A DNA stretch of 64,000 bases from Lomentospora prolificans (GCA_029532625.1 JARFXM010000009.1:1426001-1490000); one strand, 5' to 3'; positions 1 to 15,100 are shown, numbered from the stretch's first letter. The notes: a model not told the origin generated them from the letters alone. Numbers and translations: made by a program.

Positions 1-3000
1 CTAGGGATCCAGTGCAAGTATGGGAAAAAAAGGATGAGCGACAGGGGAAGACGGGGCTTTGAGCAGACTAAGGACTCTGAATGACACTGGAGGATATCCA
101 CCACTTTTACTGCTGGGTGAGGTGGGTAGGGTGCCAAGCCAGCCCACACTCATTGGTACCTCTTAAGTAGCTACGCCAATGGCTTCAGCGTGAAGGTACG
201 AGAAGTGTACCTTTCCAGCAAGGAGCTCGGTCTACCTGCACGCTAGTGTATGAGGAGGAGCCCGCTGTGGTTGTAAAAGCGTCGCACAGGAACGGGTGGG
301 ATTTTCTTCTGTACCGCTGAGCGACAATAGCGTACGGCGTGCCACTACTGTATGTTCTGTCCGGGCGCACAGTGTACACGCCTGCCGTACCAGACTCCCG
401 TCTCCACTGAACTACTTGTCGTTACTTGGAGATGTGGGAGTCTAAAGGATACTGGGATTGAGTTGCGGAAGGGGCTGGGCGTGTGTGTAACAGAGGATGG
501 GGCCTGCTTGAGGAAAGGTGCCCCCAGACTATTACCTGCCGAAGGAGGGAAGAGGGACGGAGGGGGGCCTTAAAGGGGGGCGTGCTAACCAGATGGGCAG
601 GTGCAGGTGTGATAATTGAGGGCACTACAGGAATACCACTTGTACAGGCACTACTGTTACTGCGCAGCAAACTCAATCCCCTTCCAGCAATACCTCATTT
701 CTCCACCCATCTGAATGTTACGGTCTCTTGGCTAGACCCCCTTGCGCGCCGTGATGGATGGCTGCGGGAAGAGATTGTGTAGAGCAGCAGAAAAGAAGAA
801 GAACCGTTGGCAGGCAAGAGCTGGAGGTGGCCACCACCAAGAACCACGATTACATTTGGCGGGTTGCATCCCTGCACGCACCCCATCAGAGTTCAGTTCG
901 TCCGGCTGGGGGGTCCAACGACTCCAGATGCTGGCGTTCCCGCAAACACATCCTCCGAGAGTACTCCGTCAACGGCGATAACTGGAGACCCCAAAGCACG
1001 ATAACACGTTGGGAGGGGCCACCCGCACAAGAGTACCTGCAGCATCGAGCATGCTTGGCTGGCAAGCGATGTAATCCTCCAGAAGCGCAAGAGTCTGGGG
1101 TGAGAATGCGATACATACGCGAAGTACCAATTTCGCATGCTGCTGTACAAGAAAAATTGAAAATAGGTTCGCAAGGAGCTCCATTTCCAAGTGAACCTAA
1201 CAGCGCAGAGATTCTCGATCTTCGGTCGGCGAATTCAACCGTCTACAAGTACCTATCGGTGGCCCAATCTTGTGCATGTAGCATCTACTAGTATAATAAT
1301 AATGGGCCGGTGTCATGGGTATTGGTTGGAGCGGCACTCTGCTCATGATGCCGTCTGCGCGGACCAGGGCTCGGCGAGATTTGTCGCCAGCCGACGGTGC
1401 TGGTCAGTACCTGGTTTTAAAGGCACAGTCGTCGACGGGGAGGGGCCCAGGGTGCGAGTAGCCAGCCAGACCAGGCTCGCTCTTGCGGTTCTTCTTCTTG
1501 ACACGGTGATTCTACGAGGCTCGCCTCAGCCCGTCCCGTTTGGTAAAATAACGACACGAGTACAAGAGCCAGCACGGCGGCGGCAAGGGCACGACCAGGC
1601 GACACATAATATGGGCATAGTGCATGAACACGGACGTTTCTTATGGCCCCAGGCCTCGATTCTGCAACTCTATATCTCCCGCGCCTATGGCATACTCGGC
1701 TGGTTGCCCACGTGAAAACCCCCTCGAACCAAGCAATGATCTTCCATTTACTTGTACTCCTCCCAATAGAGCTTGTGCCTCAGAGTCATTAAGTACCAAT
1801 AATGCACGTATTATGGACAGATTACAACCATGAGTGGCCCATGGCCAGGCACCTCAAGGGATTCACCTCGAGATTGGATTCCCATATGCATACCTTCTTC
1901 AAGGGACGGACCGGGGTTTACATGCAGGAAGCGTGCATTCTTGCTGTCATCCAGCCTGAAAGAAAAACGGGAACAGAAGTACGCAACGCAACCTCAGCAA
2001 GTCATCAAGGCCCCAACTGTTCCCTGGCACCCTGGCATTCGAGGAGCGACGGCCTCCTCCCTATGCAGAGAGCCATTCTTCATCCCCATCTCTTAAGTTC
2101 CCTGGGTTAGGCAGGAGCTGATCCGGGCCGGCCAAGGCGTCCGGAGTTTGGTACACACTAAGGCCCTTTTAACCTCCAGTTCAATCGTTTTCCCGTCAGT
2201 GCTCAGCGCCCGCACCGCAATACGGCGGGCGGCCGGCGCGGCGTTAGCGCCCTCTTTGTCTTCCGGAACGGAAATTCTTCTCTTTCGCCTGTCCCTGCTT
2301 TTGCTAGGACCGCCTGCTTGTGAGGTTGCTTGGTATATCAGACGCGCTAGAGAGGCGGGATTTGTGCAAGGGAAGGGGGCGTCAGTGCGCGCGTGCGCGC
2401 CCAGCGTCTGTTGTATCGCTGTCCGTGTGGTGCGGAAATGATAGATTTGCCCGGGTCCCCGCCCGTCGAACCCATGGATTGTTGCAATAGAGATTTTCAC
2501 TTTCCTTATGTGCCTTTTATTTTATTTTATTTATTTATTTTTTTTTTTTTTGTTTGCTGATGGATGTGCCTTTCACAATACAACCATGCCCTTCGCGAGA
2601 TGGTACGGGAGGCAGATCCCTTTGGACGGCCGAAAATCCCAACTCAGCGCACCATTGGAGATACGCACACTCCAGGACAGGACTTGCCACGCATGAGCTC
2701 CTTTTTGCTTCCTTTTCACATTCTCCCACTTTCTTTTCTTCTCCCTCTCTCCGGAGCAGCATATACTCTTACACTTAGCGCAACTCATAGTACGAATAGA
2801 AGGAAGCCATAATACCGGGGAAACCTTTCGTAGAAATGTCACGGCCTAGAAAGGAGGGGAAATTTGGTCTGAAAATTGAGTTGCTTTTCTGGCTATAAGG
2901 TGAGGCGGTCACATTGGGCCGTCTTTGCCGTTACTTACAACTCCGACACACCTTGTGCAGACTTGCGCCTCGTCCCTGGCTCGTTCCATGTCACTTCAGA

Positions 3001-3855
3001 CATGTGAGTTTAGAGTCAAAAGTAGCGTCATGACTAGGAAAGTTTGCAACCTTTTTCTCCTTGTCCCGTGGGGAGATCAAAATGCTAGACCGCTACCACT
3101 AGTGTCGGGCTTCAGACGGGAAAGGCAGTGGCGCTCCTTTCTTTTCTTTTCGTGTGTCTCCGTCAAAAGCTTACGCCATATACTCTCTTCCTTCGTAAGG
3201 AGAGGTCAGGGGAGACAGCGGAGCCGCGGACAAAAAAGAAGTGCAGGGAAAGAGAAATTGGATTTGAGAAGGGATGCAAGGGTCATTCATCGATATCCTG
3301 AGGGTCGAGGTTCAGCTATCCCCGGATAACATCCGGCCACACCTCTCGATTGATTCCGAAGTTAACAAAGGATACACCCGTTAGTCCCAGTTTTCTTTCT
3401 CCCCTCGACTGGGCCAGGGCCAAAGGCGCGGCCAGGGAGTGACCTTGCCAGAAAATACGACCGAGTCTCGGCTCATTGGCTTCCAAAGATATATGATGAC
3501 TGGGGTTTTTCATCCCATGTCCCTGGCAATCACACCCCACCACGTACTCGTTGTCAGGAAGAACGCTGCACGCCCGAGTGAACCAATCCAATGGGCGACG
3601 TCCGGGATACATTCAGACGTCAGCGAGCGTGTGTCCATGTAAACTAGAGGTGGAAAGTGCTGCACGTTTAGAGACCAGTTGTTCCACCGGCTCGTGTCCC
3701 TGTATTCTATCGTGAAGTGCTACCGAGACAGTCTCATGTAACATATAACTGAAGGGTGTTTCCACAACAGTCTTCTCAATCCTTCACACCTCACGGGTTT
3801 GAGGTGGGCAATCGTCGCGCGAGTCCTGACTTTGTGCAGGGTAAGACCAGTCCTC

Positions 3856-3885
3856 TTTTTTTTTACTTTTTTTTTTTTTTTTTTT
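3856..3885. repeat. poly-T tract
   Basis: T9-AC-T19 tract in the gene-free left arm. It could be slippage-grown low complexity or, read on the minus strand, a poly-A tail relic. Nothing recognisable flanks it. Confidence 0.8.
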
Positions 3886-5740
3886 CGGGGTCACAGACGG
3901 TCTGTGAAGGCGGAAGCCAGCTAGCCAGCTACATGGTCTGTCCATCCTGTCTCACTTGTGCAGCTTCGGACTTGGCCAAGATTCTGGGTTTGCCTTCATT
4001 GGGGTTTGTCCGTCTTTTCGCGAAATTGTGCCCCATCACAAGTAGCCTTGCGCTTTTTGACAATCCTGCTTTAATCTCCCTCCACTGAACACAAAGTGTC
4101 CCCTAAACTATTAGCAAAACAGCCCTAGAGGTCTATTCTACTTGCCCTCTCCACACGGATAAGGATCACCGAGTCATGCTCTCACGGCTCCCGATGCCAT
4201 GGCGCGAGGGCGGATCACGGTCACCGCCCTCTCGCCCTTACCCAACATGCATGCTTGCTGAGAATCAAACAGTCAGGTAAATAAAAAGAAAATTAAATAT
4301 GAGGGTCTCCATTTGCCATCGGTTGGCTGAGGAAGGCAAGTCCATTCCACACGAGTCGAGTTAAAAACCCGCCAGGCTCTTACCTTGTGCATCTCGGGCC
4401 GGTCAAACGGGCATCGCTGCAAAGTTTCGGTCAGGTGCATTTCTTCAGACAACAAGTGAAGATAACAAAAAAAATTTTAAAAAAACTTTGAGTGCGCTGG
4501 GGTACCGGCCTCGAGCCGTTAGTTACTCTGCCTACTTTTCTCGCATTGTCGGCCGATTTACTACGCATCGACTCCTGCGGTCCAGTGCAGGAGTGCATGA
4601 GCGCGATCTTCCGAAGCCACGTGAAAGGGTGTGTTCGTGTCGGGTATGTATAGCCGGTGCATTGTGTGAATTTGGGATTGATGAGATCTGTCTCCAGGGG
4701 AAAGGAAAGAATGTGCCTTCGTGACTGCGGTTCGCCTCACTCATGTAAATATCGACCAGTCTGCTTCATCTCATAGACACGTCTCGAGGAACGATTAGCT
4801 TATGTCTCTGGTTAGGCTGGAAGAAAATAACGTCGACGTCTCAGTGGGGCCAAGGAAATCGTCTCTTTCCTTTTTTTCATAATAAGAGAAATCGCATTTA
4901 CAAAATTGCCAGTCCACTGCTTGTACCTTTCCATAGCTGGCTGGCGCGCAAAAACCGTACTAGTGCAAGAAGGCGCCGCCTGCGACGTCACTGACTGTGA
5001 TAATACCATTTAACCCTCCAGAGACAGGTCTCCTCTTGGAGAAGCACGAGGCACGGCGCAGTTGTGGCGGTAAGATTGGCTCACTGCTCTCCCACTGTCC
5101 TCGTGCAGCGGGGAGAAAGGTTGCTCTGTTCCTGCGGGGGTGTTCCCTGTTCCAGCTGCAGAGGTTCGATGCAGGAGCAGGGGCTAGAAAAAAGATGGTG
5201 GACAGGAGTGGTGTTCCCTGTCAGACATTGATCGCCAGGCTGGCTGTGTGTACCTTGACAGTGCTGAAGATACTGTACTGTCAACATTTCAGATGAGAGT
5301 GTTATTATGTAGCGTGCGAGGGTGCCACTCGGTAAACTCCACAACTCTCCCAAAAACCCCAGCCCAAAACTTTGAGCCTACATGCTGCTATTTGGGAACA
5401 GTGGTGGGTGAAGCAACAAGGAAGGATGAAGCTTAAGCCCATCCAAGTTTAGCGTCCTGTGTATTTTCCATTCTGGCAGTACCTCGACCCCCCTGTTCAG
5501 GCACAAGAAAACGCCAGTTTGCCAGTTTCCAATATTCCACGCCAAAAGAAAGTGCATGAGGGGGAAAACAAAAGAATGCAAGCAGGAGCCAAGCACCAGC
5601 CGTGCTTCCTCGTTTACGTTGGCAAGGAAGACTGCTCGCCCGCTCGCTCTTTTTACTCAACCGGTAATATTACGCTCCAACGTGTTTGAGGCTAATCGTC
5701 GATCCCTTCCGACTCGGGAGCGACTCCCTATCTTTTGGGA

Positions 5741-5753
5741 CCCCCCCCCCCCC
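5741..5753. repeat. C13 homopolymer
   Basis: Run of thirteen C in sequence without a gene. Its length may be uncertain because homopolymers of this size are prone to sequencing error. Confidence 0.85.
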
Positions 5754-8700
5754 TTCTAACATGTTAAAGAACAACAGCTTCTTCGTGCGACAGCTGGCTT
5801 CCGTTATTTTTCGTACCCGGCACAAAGAATGGGTTTCGCGTCAGACGCCAGAGCTTTTGCTTAAAGAAACAACAACTGACCCCACGATGACCCCGTCGAC
5901 GCCACAAAGGGCGCCTTCCATTCCCCTTCTGGTATTCTTAAGGGGACGCCAAAGACGGGCGCTGAGCGCAATATGGATCGCACGTCGCCCGCTCCGTTGC
6001 ATGCCCACTTCCACTCCCTGACGCGTTGGTCTCGGCTGTTCCGACCATATGGTTTGGTTTCTTCTCTTCTGAATGTTTCCGGTATCATCGCTATCCGTGG
6101 AGCGCGCCCCCGTACAGTATTCAAAACAGGCCCGACGGTCTGTTCGCGCCCAAGTTCACCCCATGCATACCTCCCAGGAGTCAAAAGGGCGTTAACTTCA
6201 TGATTGCCTCGGTAGGGCTTGAAAAGCATGAGGGAGCATCGAACCACACGCCTCCCAAGTCGCCGAAAGCACATCTGTTCTGCCTTTGTTCATTTTTAAC
6301 TCCTCGTAAACAGTGTTCTAATTGGGTATTAGGTTGCAATTTAATTAAGCCCTTCGAATGTCGCCATGCGGTCCCGTCCAAGGAAAGCTTGCGACCGGGT
6401 TTTCTCGACGTTAATCTAAAACGCGGAATCAAAGAGTTGTTTCCGTCCACTGGGCAGCGCCCGCGTTTCTGCTTGGGGGCCTCCCCGGCCGAAGACAAGG
6501 AACCGCGCAGGTAGTCATGGCATTTGTCGAGGTAAGTGAAATACGACGGGCATACACTCACCTTGGTGGAGCTCGATACGTGGAATCCGTTGTAATATGG
6601 GGCGGCGTTCTACCCGCCTTCCCAGAAGTAGTCCATGGATACCGAATACTTGTGGAAAGCTCATTGCGTCCTAATCTTTGATTCTTCGCCATTCATTAAC
6701 GTCGTGTTGGATGGCTACATTCAATCTCCGTCTAGGAGGAGGGTTACCATGGCTGAGACTGGTAGCGAATTGTTAGCTACCTGCATCCTCGAAATGGCGC
6801 CCTCCAAACAGACAATGGAGAAAATGCTTTGTAGGCCGCCTTGCTCTGATCGAGCACATGGCGAAGGAGAGTGGGAGTGTGGTATTGACCTTGCACCTCA
6901 GCAACTTCTGTAGCCATGAATAATCTCCACTGCACAGCTCTGGGAGCACAGTATGAGCTCTTCACAGGTACACCGGCGACTTACACTATCCCCTTCATGG
7001 GGTGTGGGTGGATGGGATGTGGGTGGTGTGGGTGAGCATGCGTACTGGTACTACTTTAGTAGGTACACTCCACCAGGTGAGTGAGACCTACAGAAAAACC
7101 GCCAACCGTGGATCAAGCAATGGATTCTTCCTCCAGAGGTGTGGCCAAGCGTTTTTTGAAAAGCCACTTCCTACTTTAGTTCGTGCTCATCACCAGTGAT
7201 GGGACAGAAACCAAGGCCTCGACCAGCCACAAAATCGAAACCCACTTGCTCGTTCGGGATGTAGTGCACAATCCCAGGCCGTCCTTTTTTCAGAATCCCC
7301 TCCTCAGTTTTTTCTCCTGTATGTCTTCCAGAAGGCCAATTTGGTAACCCGACAGGGTAGCTTCCGTCTGTGCTAGTATCAGCCGGCCGCTATCCCGGCT
7401 TGAACTCGCCGTCATCAGACAGTGGGGAGATCAACTGGAAAACGGGGTTGTGTGGAGCAGAACATTCGAAGCCAAGTCCTTGCGAAAATATATGGACAAT
7501 AATCGCACAACCAACTCCCTCCAGAGCCATCAAAGTGCAAGGCGTTGGTGGTGGAGGAAGAAGAAAGAATATAGCCCCTATTGGTCTGGGAAAGGTTGGC
7601 GCATAAAACGAGAATGACCTGTGTCGGATTTTGCCCACGTGGGTTACCCGCGAGGCAAACTATGACTGAAGGAGTGATAGCGTGCTGACATGTGAGGAGA
7701 AGACTGGGAGGGTGGGTATTACAGGTGCAGCTTCCAACGGACCGACCACTCAAGGCACCAAAACAACTGACTAATAGGTGCTAATTATGGTAGATGCTAC
7801 CTTGAAATACTCTTGGGATGTCTCACTCGTCAAGCTCTACTGTGCCAAAATGGATTGTTATTTACGGTATACCCAATATCTCCAGCCTTTTCCTCAGCAG
7901 ACGAGAATGTGATGATTTGGGAGGGTCGTGTGGAAAAGCATGCCTGGACGCGGAGCGAATTGAAGCCAACATAGCCTTCGCTCATCTTTGCCTTTTGAAA
8001 CCGGCTCACAGCCCTAAGTCCCTTCGATCGTCGTTCCTGGCAATTTCAGCGGCCGCAAGTGAGTGAGTGGCAGGAATTCACTCATTTTATGTCTCTCAAT
8101 AAGCACGGCCATCCACGGTGTGCAGGGCTGGCGAGTCCACCAGTAGGGCTTCTTTCGCAAGTGCGAAGTATCATAGTACCGGAGCAACGCTCCTGTCTAA
8201 CCCCCACCTGCCATGCGTTTCTTCAGATCTTGCCACGTTTTTCCTTACCCCTCCCACCCTCCTCCGTTTCTTTCTCCCTTTGGTGCTCGGACCAAGCCAT
8301 TCTACCTTTTCGGGCCCGGCCCAACTGACCTGACTGTGGCAGCTTGACCTGCTCCGCAATATGTGGCCGGAAGTTTAAAGCTATCAACCACAGCCAATCA
8401 ACCACTACTTGATAGAATATTGACGATATCGACTCTCAGGACCACGGTATTATACGATGTTTGCACAGTACCCTCCCTCCTCCCTCACAGGCGAACCACC
8501 ACATCTTTGCTCGTTCCCACCCAGTTGAAATTCGGTGGCGAGTTCAGGAGTCCAACTATTACTGCATATGATATACCAGACCACGGTTGTCGGATCACGG
8601 CTGGGGATATCATTAAAATCGCGTCAATCTATTCCCGAAGGCGTACATCCGCTGGGGGTGGAACGTCGAGAGTCTACTCTCCACGAGGCGCCTCTTCCCC

Positions 8701-9149
8701 GACCTCTGTAGTCTCGCTTTATTCTTCAATGACCTTCGGAAAATTTTTATGGCCAGCGAGTATGAATACCTTATTCCTTCTTACTTGCCGAGAACCGAAG
8801 TCTCATTCCTCCCTCCTTTTTTGTTTTGTTTCTTGTAACTTCTTTGCCAAGCATGTTACTCGTATCAGGCTTTGGAAGGGCCAGTTCTGTCCACCTTGCT
8901 TTTCTCTTTCGTTCCTTTCCTTCCTCTTCCCCCTCAGCCGGCCAGGGAGGTATGCTGATCATTCCCACGGGCAGCGCCCCCTACTCACCATTCCAGCCCT
9001 GTTGATGTACATGCCAGCAATAGAAAGTGACAGATGGTCTTGTCGTGTGCGCGTTAATGGGTAATAACATCCTTTGACTATATTCGTCTTCCGACCAAGC
9101 TTCGGCCCCAAACAGAAAGTAAACTGCTCCCTGTCAATGTATCTTCGCT

Positions 9150-9156
9150 AAAAAAA

Positions 9157-9188
<32 letters not shown>
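9150..9188. repeat. interrupted poly-A tract (A26-G-A12)
   Basis: Thirty-nine bases, all A except one G. It is the longest A run in the window. It could be simple slippage or the 3' tail of an old retroposed copy; no coding or SINE-like body is recognisable immediately upstream. Confidence 0.85.
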
Positions 9189-12100
9189 CCTGCGGCCCTC
9201 TTACTTCGATACTCACGTATAGATATCCTTTCCAATACCTCCACGCGAATACACCGAGTTCCAAAATCAGTCCTGATCGATGATATCATGCCAAGAAATC
9301 TCGTTTCCTTAAGCCATATATCACTACGAGTCTATTTCGAATCATGGAAGACTACTCTTTGACGCGCGTCTGCTCGTACCAATTCCGGGCATGCTCTCTC
9401 CAATGATTTGGTTGTACAACTAGTCGTGGGCAGAAAATGTCGTCCGGAGGCTGGTGCAAGCCGTAGACATTTATCCTCTCCGAACCAGGGCAACATCCAA
9501 CTCATTGCAGACCAACACCAGGTGCTGGCGCTACAGCTTGCCTCGCATCGGCGTTATTAGGACGTTTACATGCACTTGGCTCACCACAAGCGCTGCAGGC
9601 TCCCTTGCCCTCACAATGCTATGGGGCACTTCCAGGTCTGAGAGATGAACCTCAGTTGGATAAAAAAGGGCAGCAAGGCCCACAGAAAACGGCGTCATGA
9701 TATCTGTTAAAGATTGCTTTTTTTATGAGGGGTACCAAGGTATTATTACTGTATTCTGCGTGGTGAGACACACAAAGTGGCCCCCAACAGTGTGAGATGT
9801 TGGGGCTCGTGGCAGCGGCGCTGGAAAAAGAACAAAGAAGCCAAGGCCAGCTGGCAGTCAACATTGGGAGCGAAGAAGGGGTGTGTGTGTGTGGGCTTTG
9901 ATTCAGAGTACGCGTGCTGGAAGGAAACAGTATGTCGGCGTCATTCGACCCTGGTCCACACATGTCTCGCAAATGAAGGGCATGGAACGGGGTATGTGCC
10001 ACATCTCAAGCTGTCGCTTGATCAGGTTCGAGTTGGCTAGCCATGCCGTTCCTACGAAATTACAGGTTCCCTCAGGATCTCTCTTGGGCGGTGAATTCTC
10101 ACTCCCAACGGTCACGGCCGTGCCAGCCAGCGGTGCCCCCTTACAAAAGGTGTGCGCATGTGGGTGGGCACGGCGCGCGCGTATTTGACAAACTCAAGTT
10201 GATCGTCCGCATGGAATTAATGTTCCCTTTTGCCAGTTGATATTGCTTTCCCCGCAACTTTTTTTACTCTCTTCTTGTTGGTTCAGCTGTTCTGTGCTTC
10301 TGCGGCATTTGGAACCCGAACCCGGGACGGGAAGTAGAAGGACCAGATGCTGCAACATCTTGCATCTCGCATGTGACCTTTTGGCCGGGCTCTAGATTGG
10401 GAGGGTGGCCATCATTTGCAGTTGCATGCCGTGCTAAATTCGGACATAGAAACTGCCTCTCATGATCTGGTGCGCAAGTGCGTCTAGTATGTGGCCAGGA
10501 CCACATGCTGAGGGATATCCTCAGTGTGCCTACCACCACTGAAATACCATCGAAGAGGTGCTCGTCTCTCCACAACCACCCCGCGGTTCTCTCCGTCGAT
10601 CGTTAGAATGCTTCCAGCCTTACACGGCTTGTGCAGGATAAAGCTCCATAGGACGGAGGCTCGGGCAGGATGGTATACGCGCAGCAATAACGGCCTCGAT
10701 ACTATTGTGGAGCAATGCGGGGAGCTGACAGAACCTTCCGGAGAGGCTCGATATTGTCTGCCGCTCGCTCCCTTACCAGGTGTTATTGCTGCCACCCTCA
10801 ATATCGCAGAACATCGGAAAGGGAAAATGAGGCCACATGGCCCTGCTGACCGTGGCGGCTTGTACGGGATATTAGCGAGATACCGCCTCCCTCTTGGATG
10901 CAACGCTAAATCGGTATTTCGCCGAGTGTTGTGCTCCTGCGGGCTGCGTCACGGAACGGCCAAGAAGGGTCTCGCCAGGCCTGATGTACCTCTCCCCCGG
11001 CCGGATAGTGGTAGAGGCTCATGATGAAGACTCCCCGAGATCGACCAACTCCTCAGCTCACATGCGCTAGGAAAACCTGGCCCCGGTGTGGCTGGCTCAT
11101 GAATCAGGGGCCATCCCCCGATATGTACGTACCAGCCAAGCACAGTGATCATGGGTGGATTGCTGGCCCTTGATCCCCTAGGGATTCACAACGACGCGAA
11201 GGTTGATCCTCCAAAGCCAAGTATCTTAGGGAGCTGTTCTGCAGGTGCCGATCCCGGGGCCGCTACACAAAACAAAGGAAAGACTGTCTGTGGTAGAGGC
11301 AAATCAGCGCTGCTCACTTATTATTACTCACCAGGAACAACTTTCTGAGCCCTGTGCAGAGGTTTAGTCAGCTTCGGGTTGTGTTTCGGCAGGAGCCGTC
11401 CACTCCATTGTCAGGACCACCAGCTTTTGCCAGCTTGCCACCCAGTTTGCAGCACGATGTAACCTCAACTGTAGGAACCTGAACTCACATGCCGCAGATC
11501 TCGCAACCAAGGTCGCCGTCGAATAATAGAGAGTTTCCTGCTGTCGGCCTGCACATCGAGTAGCATCATCCGTGCCGGGCGAAATCAGGAACAAAAACAA
11601 CGAGGGACAAATGTCCAAAAAACAGGGCCTCGCGCCCATGAGGGACACTCATTGATAGTTGCGTCTCGACATATCCTCGTGAGTTGTTCCGATTGGCGAT
11701 GCCTCGTACCAGCTAGGAAAGGCGAGAGCAGCCGCCCTTTCACTTCCAGCTCCGTAAGATGAGCAACGCCCATATTATCATATATTCAAAAACATGCTCA
11801 GGCTCAATGCTCCTTCACGTACCCCTGTTCGACCCAACACTCGGCTACCCGGTTCTCGGGAACTGGAACAGAGATCAACAGTGTGCCTTATCCATGCACC
11901 GACGCGGGGATCGTTATCATTAGACCGGTCCCAGACACCATGACACTTCGTTTTAGTCGATCGCAAGTCTAGTGATTGGGGACATTGGCAATCATGATAA
12001 GCCAAGACAATCGTTTTGCCGCCTTTCCTATCAAAGTATCTATTTGATAACAGTTAGGATAGAGCATCTGTCATCCTTCCCCATTTTCGTGACATCCTGA

Positions 12101-15100
12101 ATCAGTACGCCTAGAGTAAATGGCGGCTCTCCCTAGGGTCTAGGTCTTACTCCTCTGGTTCTGGTGATCTTTTTGAGACATCTTTTACCGGCCCCCAATA
12201 AAACTCGACACACCGACCATGCTAAGCAGTGGCTGACCTCGTGTACATATTCGGTATCCAGGTTATGAACGTATGGCCGGTTCTCCACGCTCAAGGGGAG
12301 TCATAAGGAGATTATGCAGGGCGCTTTTGGGAGGAAGGGTCGGGTTTCCGCCACTTCGACACTATCCCTTCTCGCCTACTCGCAGAACGTACTAGGCAAC
12401 GCATAGTATTCTGGGGTAAGCTGAGCCTTCGCCAAGAGGGTGGGCAGGGTGGAACACATCGTTGAGGCCCCCGGCACTCCGATTACAAGTACATGCTGTC
12501 CCAAGGTGTCATCCGCACGACATCTCGAGGTAAATCGCCATACACGCAGAAGGGACAAGGGCTTGCCAGGCGATGCTCCGGGCACGCGATGGTCGCACGG
12601 CGTACCACCATGGACCGCTTTTTCGTATGGCTCTCCTTTTGCCATCCCTTTCTCCTCTGGCTACCACCTACCACATAGCCCATATGCCATCTCTGTCGAA
12701 ACCAAGTCCTCAGGGGTGAATGGTGTATATGATGGTGTGACCACCAATTTCTGACCACTGGATTCCTCGTTTCGACCGTGCAACGCCAGTAGGTTATGGC
12801 GCCTTGACTGTCTGTCGCTTATGAACTTGACATCGCAACGCCAAGGCTTGATTTCCATCCTCCCCCAACATCTTGGGATGAACAGAGCACCCTAGTGCTA
12901 GGAAGAGCGAATCCAGATGTACATACAGTTAAACCCTCATCTTTTCTCACCGAAGAAGCAATAGCCTGGAAGAAAAGACAAGAAATGGCCTTCTCGCACG
13001 GACCAGTTCCGCGTGGGAAGAACAGCGCTGAGCTTTCATGACGTTCGGATCGGTAAGGGCTTGCGCGATTCTAGAATGTACGTATGATCCCATCCCTGCG
13101 CATGATTGTCGTGCTCCTTTGAGCAAGGTTTTCTTTCGGACGTAACTTGCACATATTTTGACTCCCTTCACCGTCTTCTACAAGTGCCCTTCCCCGGCAG
13201 AGGCAGCAGCATCTGGCTTGCGCGAACCTTTTGCTCAGTTTTGGGTCGACGTACCTTCCCGCCCATGAGCTTACCATATTCCTGGCTATCCGAGTGGCTG
13301 TCAAGATAACGTGATGCCTCGTCGCACCATATTTAACCGACGATGGTTTTAGGGCACAGGAACATTCCAGCGCATGTGCCCATGTATTTAGCTCGTTGTT
13401 GGCGGCGATGGTGGAAGCCTAATGTCCTAGTTCCCGCCTGTCAAGGCAAGACTCGCATTACGTCCTCCCTTGGCCAGCGAGAGTAACTTCGGACTACGGG
13501 TGCGCGGGAGCAATGCTAATGCGGGTTTAAGTGTGACGGTGATGAGCATATTTCTTCCGCACCAGGCCAGACTGGTCTTCAATATCTTAACTCCACGCCT
13601 GCTGCCCTTATTTTTTAAACTCCACGCTACGGATTCACGAGGCGCCGTGACGAAGGGCTTGCACAGAACCGGGGGTCTACTGGTGTGAACCCATCACCAA
13701 CCACACCTGACTCCGGATCGCTCAAATTATCGTCATTGAGCGCGGTTGCGGTGCTAGATCGGGGCCTCAACAAGCTGAGAGAGCCGGCTCTATGCGAGCT
13801 CCCTTCCAGCGATCATGATTGAACCAAAGGCGCCCCCCGCCGGGTTATTTATGACCTGAGGAGTCGAAAAGCCCCGACTGGGCATATATTTCAAGCCGGG
13901 AACCCACCCCAACGGGCCGAGACGGGAGACGCACAAGCAACACTAAGGCGTCATTGACGTGGCGCGGGGGATTGGACGGCCGCCGTCAAGTTGGCCGCGG
14001 GGTAGGGTGTGTGTGGGTGTGTGTGGAAACCCGCGGAAGATGTAAACGGCCGGGGCTCTCTCTAACCCTCACGGCGGCGCCCTTCGGTCTTTTCGTTGTG
14101 GACACGTCAGGGTTACGGAGTAGTGAATGCGGGGTGCGATTGTGTTTAGAATCTAAAGGTTTCGAGGCGAAGCCCAGATATCCTTGTTGATCCTTCCGTC
14201 ACAGTTCCGCCTACCTATGGTGCTCCAGATCCCTAGTATGGCGGAGGAGGGCTGGTTTACTAAATCTGTCTTTCTAGTTTCCCAGTATCGACGTGTGTTT
14301 AGATAGTATTGGTCAAGGTTGCAGGCTACATAGGCTTACTGCCCGATCAGCCCTGTAGAAGGACAAAGGCCAATTTCTCCCCAGGTGAAGACATGTATGG
14401 GACTCTAGAAGCAAAGTTTGATGTATCAAGGGTATATATGCGTCTCCTTCAAGGATATTTCTCTTGCTCTATTGCATCCTACGAACCTTGACCTGTATTA
14501 GTGACATGCGCGACCCAGCCGAGCATCAATATACGGCGGCTACCAAACGCCTCTTCGCCGCTTGACAAGGTAATATATGCCCCGCCCCATCCATGGAGAT
14601 TTCTCGGACGCGCCATATAACGTTCCCCTGCTACCGAAAAATAATCCACAAGTTCTGGCCGAGCCGGCGTTTGAGAAGCTGAGTAGTGTTTCTAATGGCC
14701 GAAAAAAAGTCTAGTCTTTATTCCCTACCTCTGAACCCGGGCTTGTTTCCTCCCCTTTTCTAACCGTCAGTGCTCCGTGCCTGTGCCGGAACCTGTGACG
14801 GCTTTTCGCCGAGTCGTTCAGGTTGCTGCTTCCGCCTGGGTCCCCTGCAAAGTTGTCGTCGGCGAGAGGAAGACGAGAGAGAGAGTTCGAGAACGCTCAC
14901 TGCCAAATGGAGGGCGAGCTATACCGGTGCCTCTGTAACCTTTGCCGGGGACCAAGGTCAGGTTCGTCGGAAGACAGTGACGGTGCCACCAGTCCGCGGG
15001 GTTTGTTCATGTCAACGGCATGGGTTTATATATTTATATGGCTTGGGTTACAGTACGCACAATCGTTTGACAAGAACTTCATATGTACATCTATTCGCCA

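Noticed and set aside
758..1291. 177-codon plus-strand open frame
   Set aside because: No recognisable motif; equally long frames overlap on both strands, as expected by chance.
2093..2500. 135-codon minus-strand open frame with a KTIELEVKRA segment
   Set aside because: Looked mildly protein-like, but has no family match I know and no supporting splice structure.
3316..3612. 98-codon minus-strand open frame with a plausible DNEYVVGCDCQGHG segment
   Set aside because: Mixed residue use is protein-like, but it is isolated, short and without a recognised domain; a database search would decide.
8363..9064. 233-codon plus-strand open frame, the longest in the left arm
   Set aside because: Composition shifts along its length, runs through pyrimidine-rich low complexity, and shows no motif, signal peptide or matching exon.
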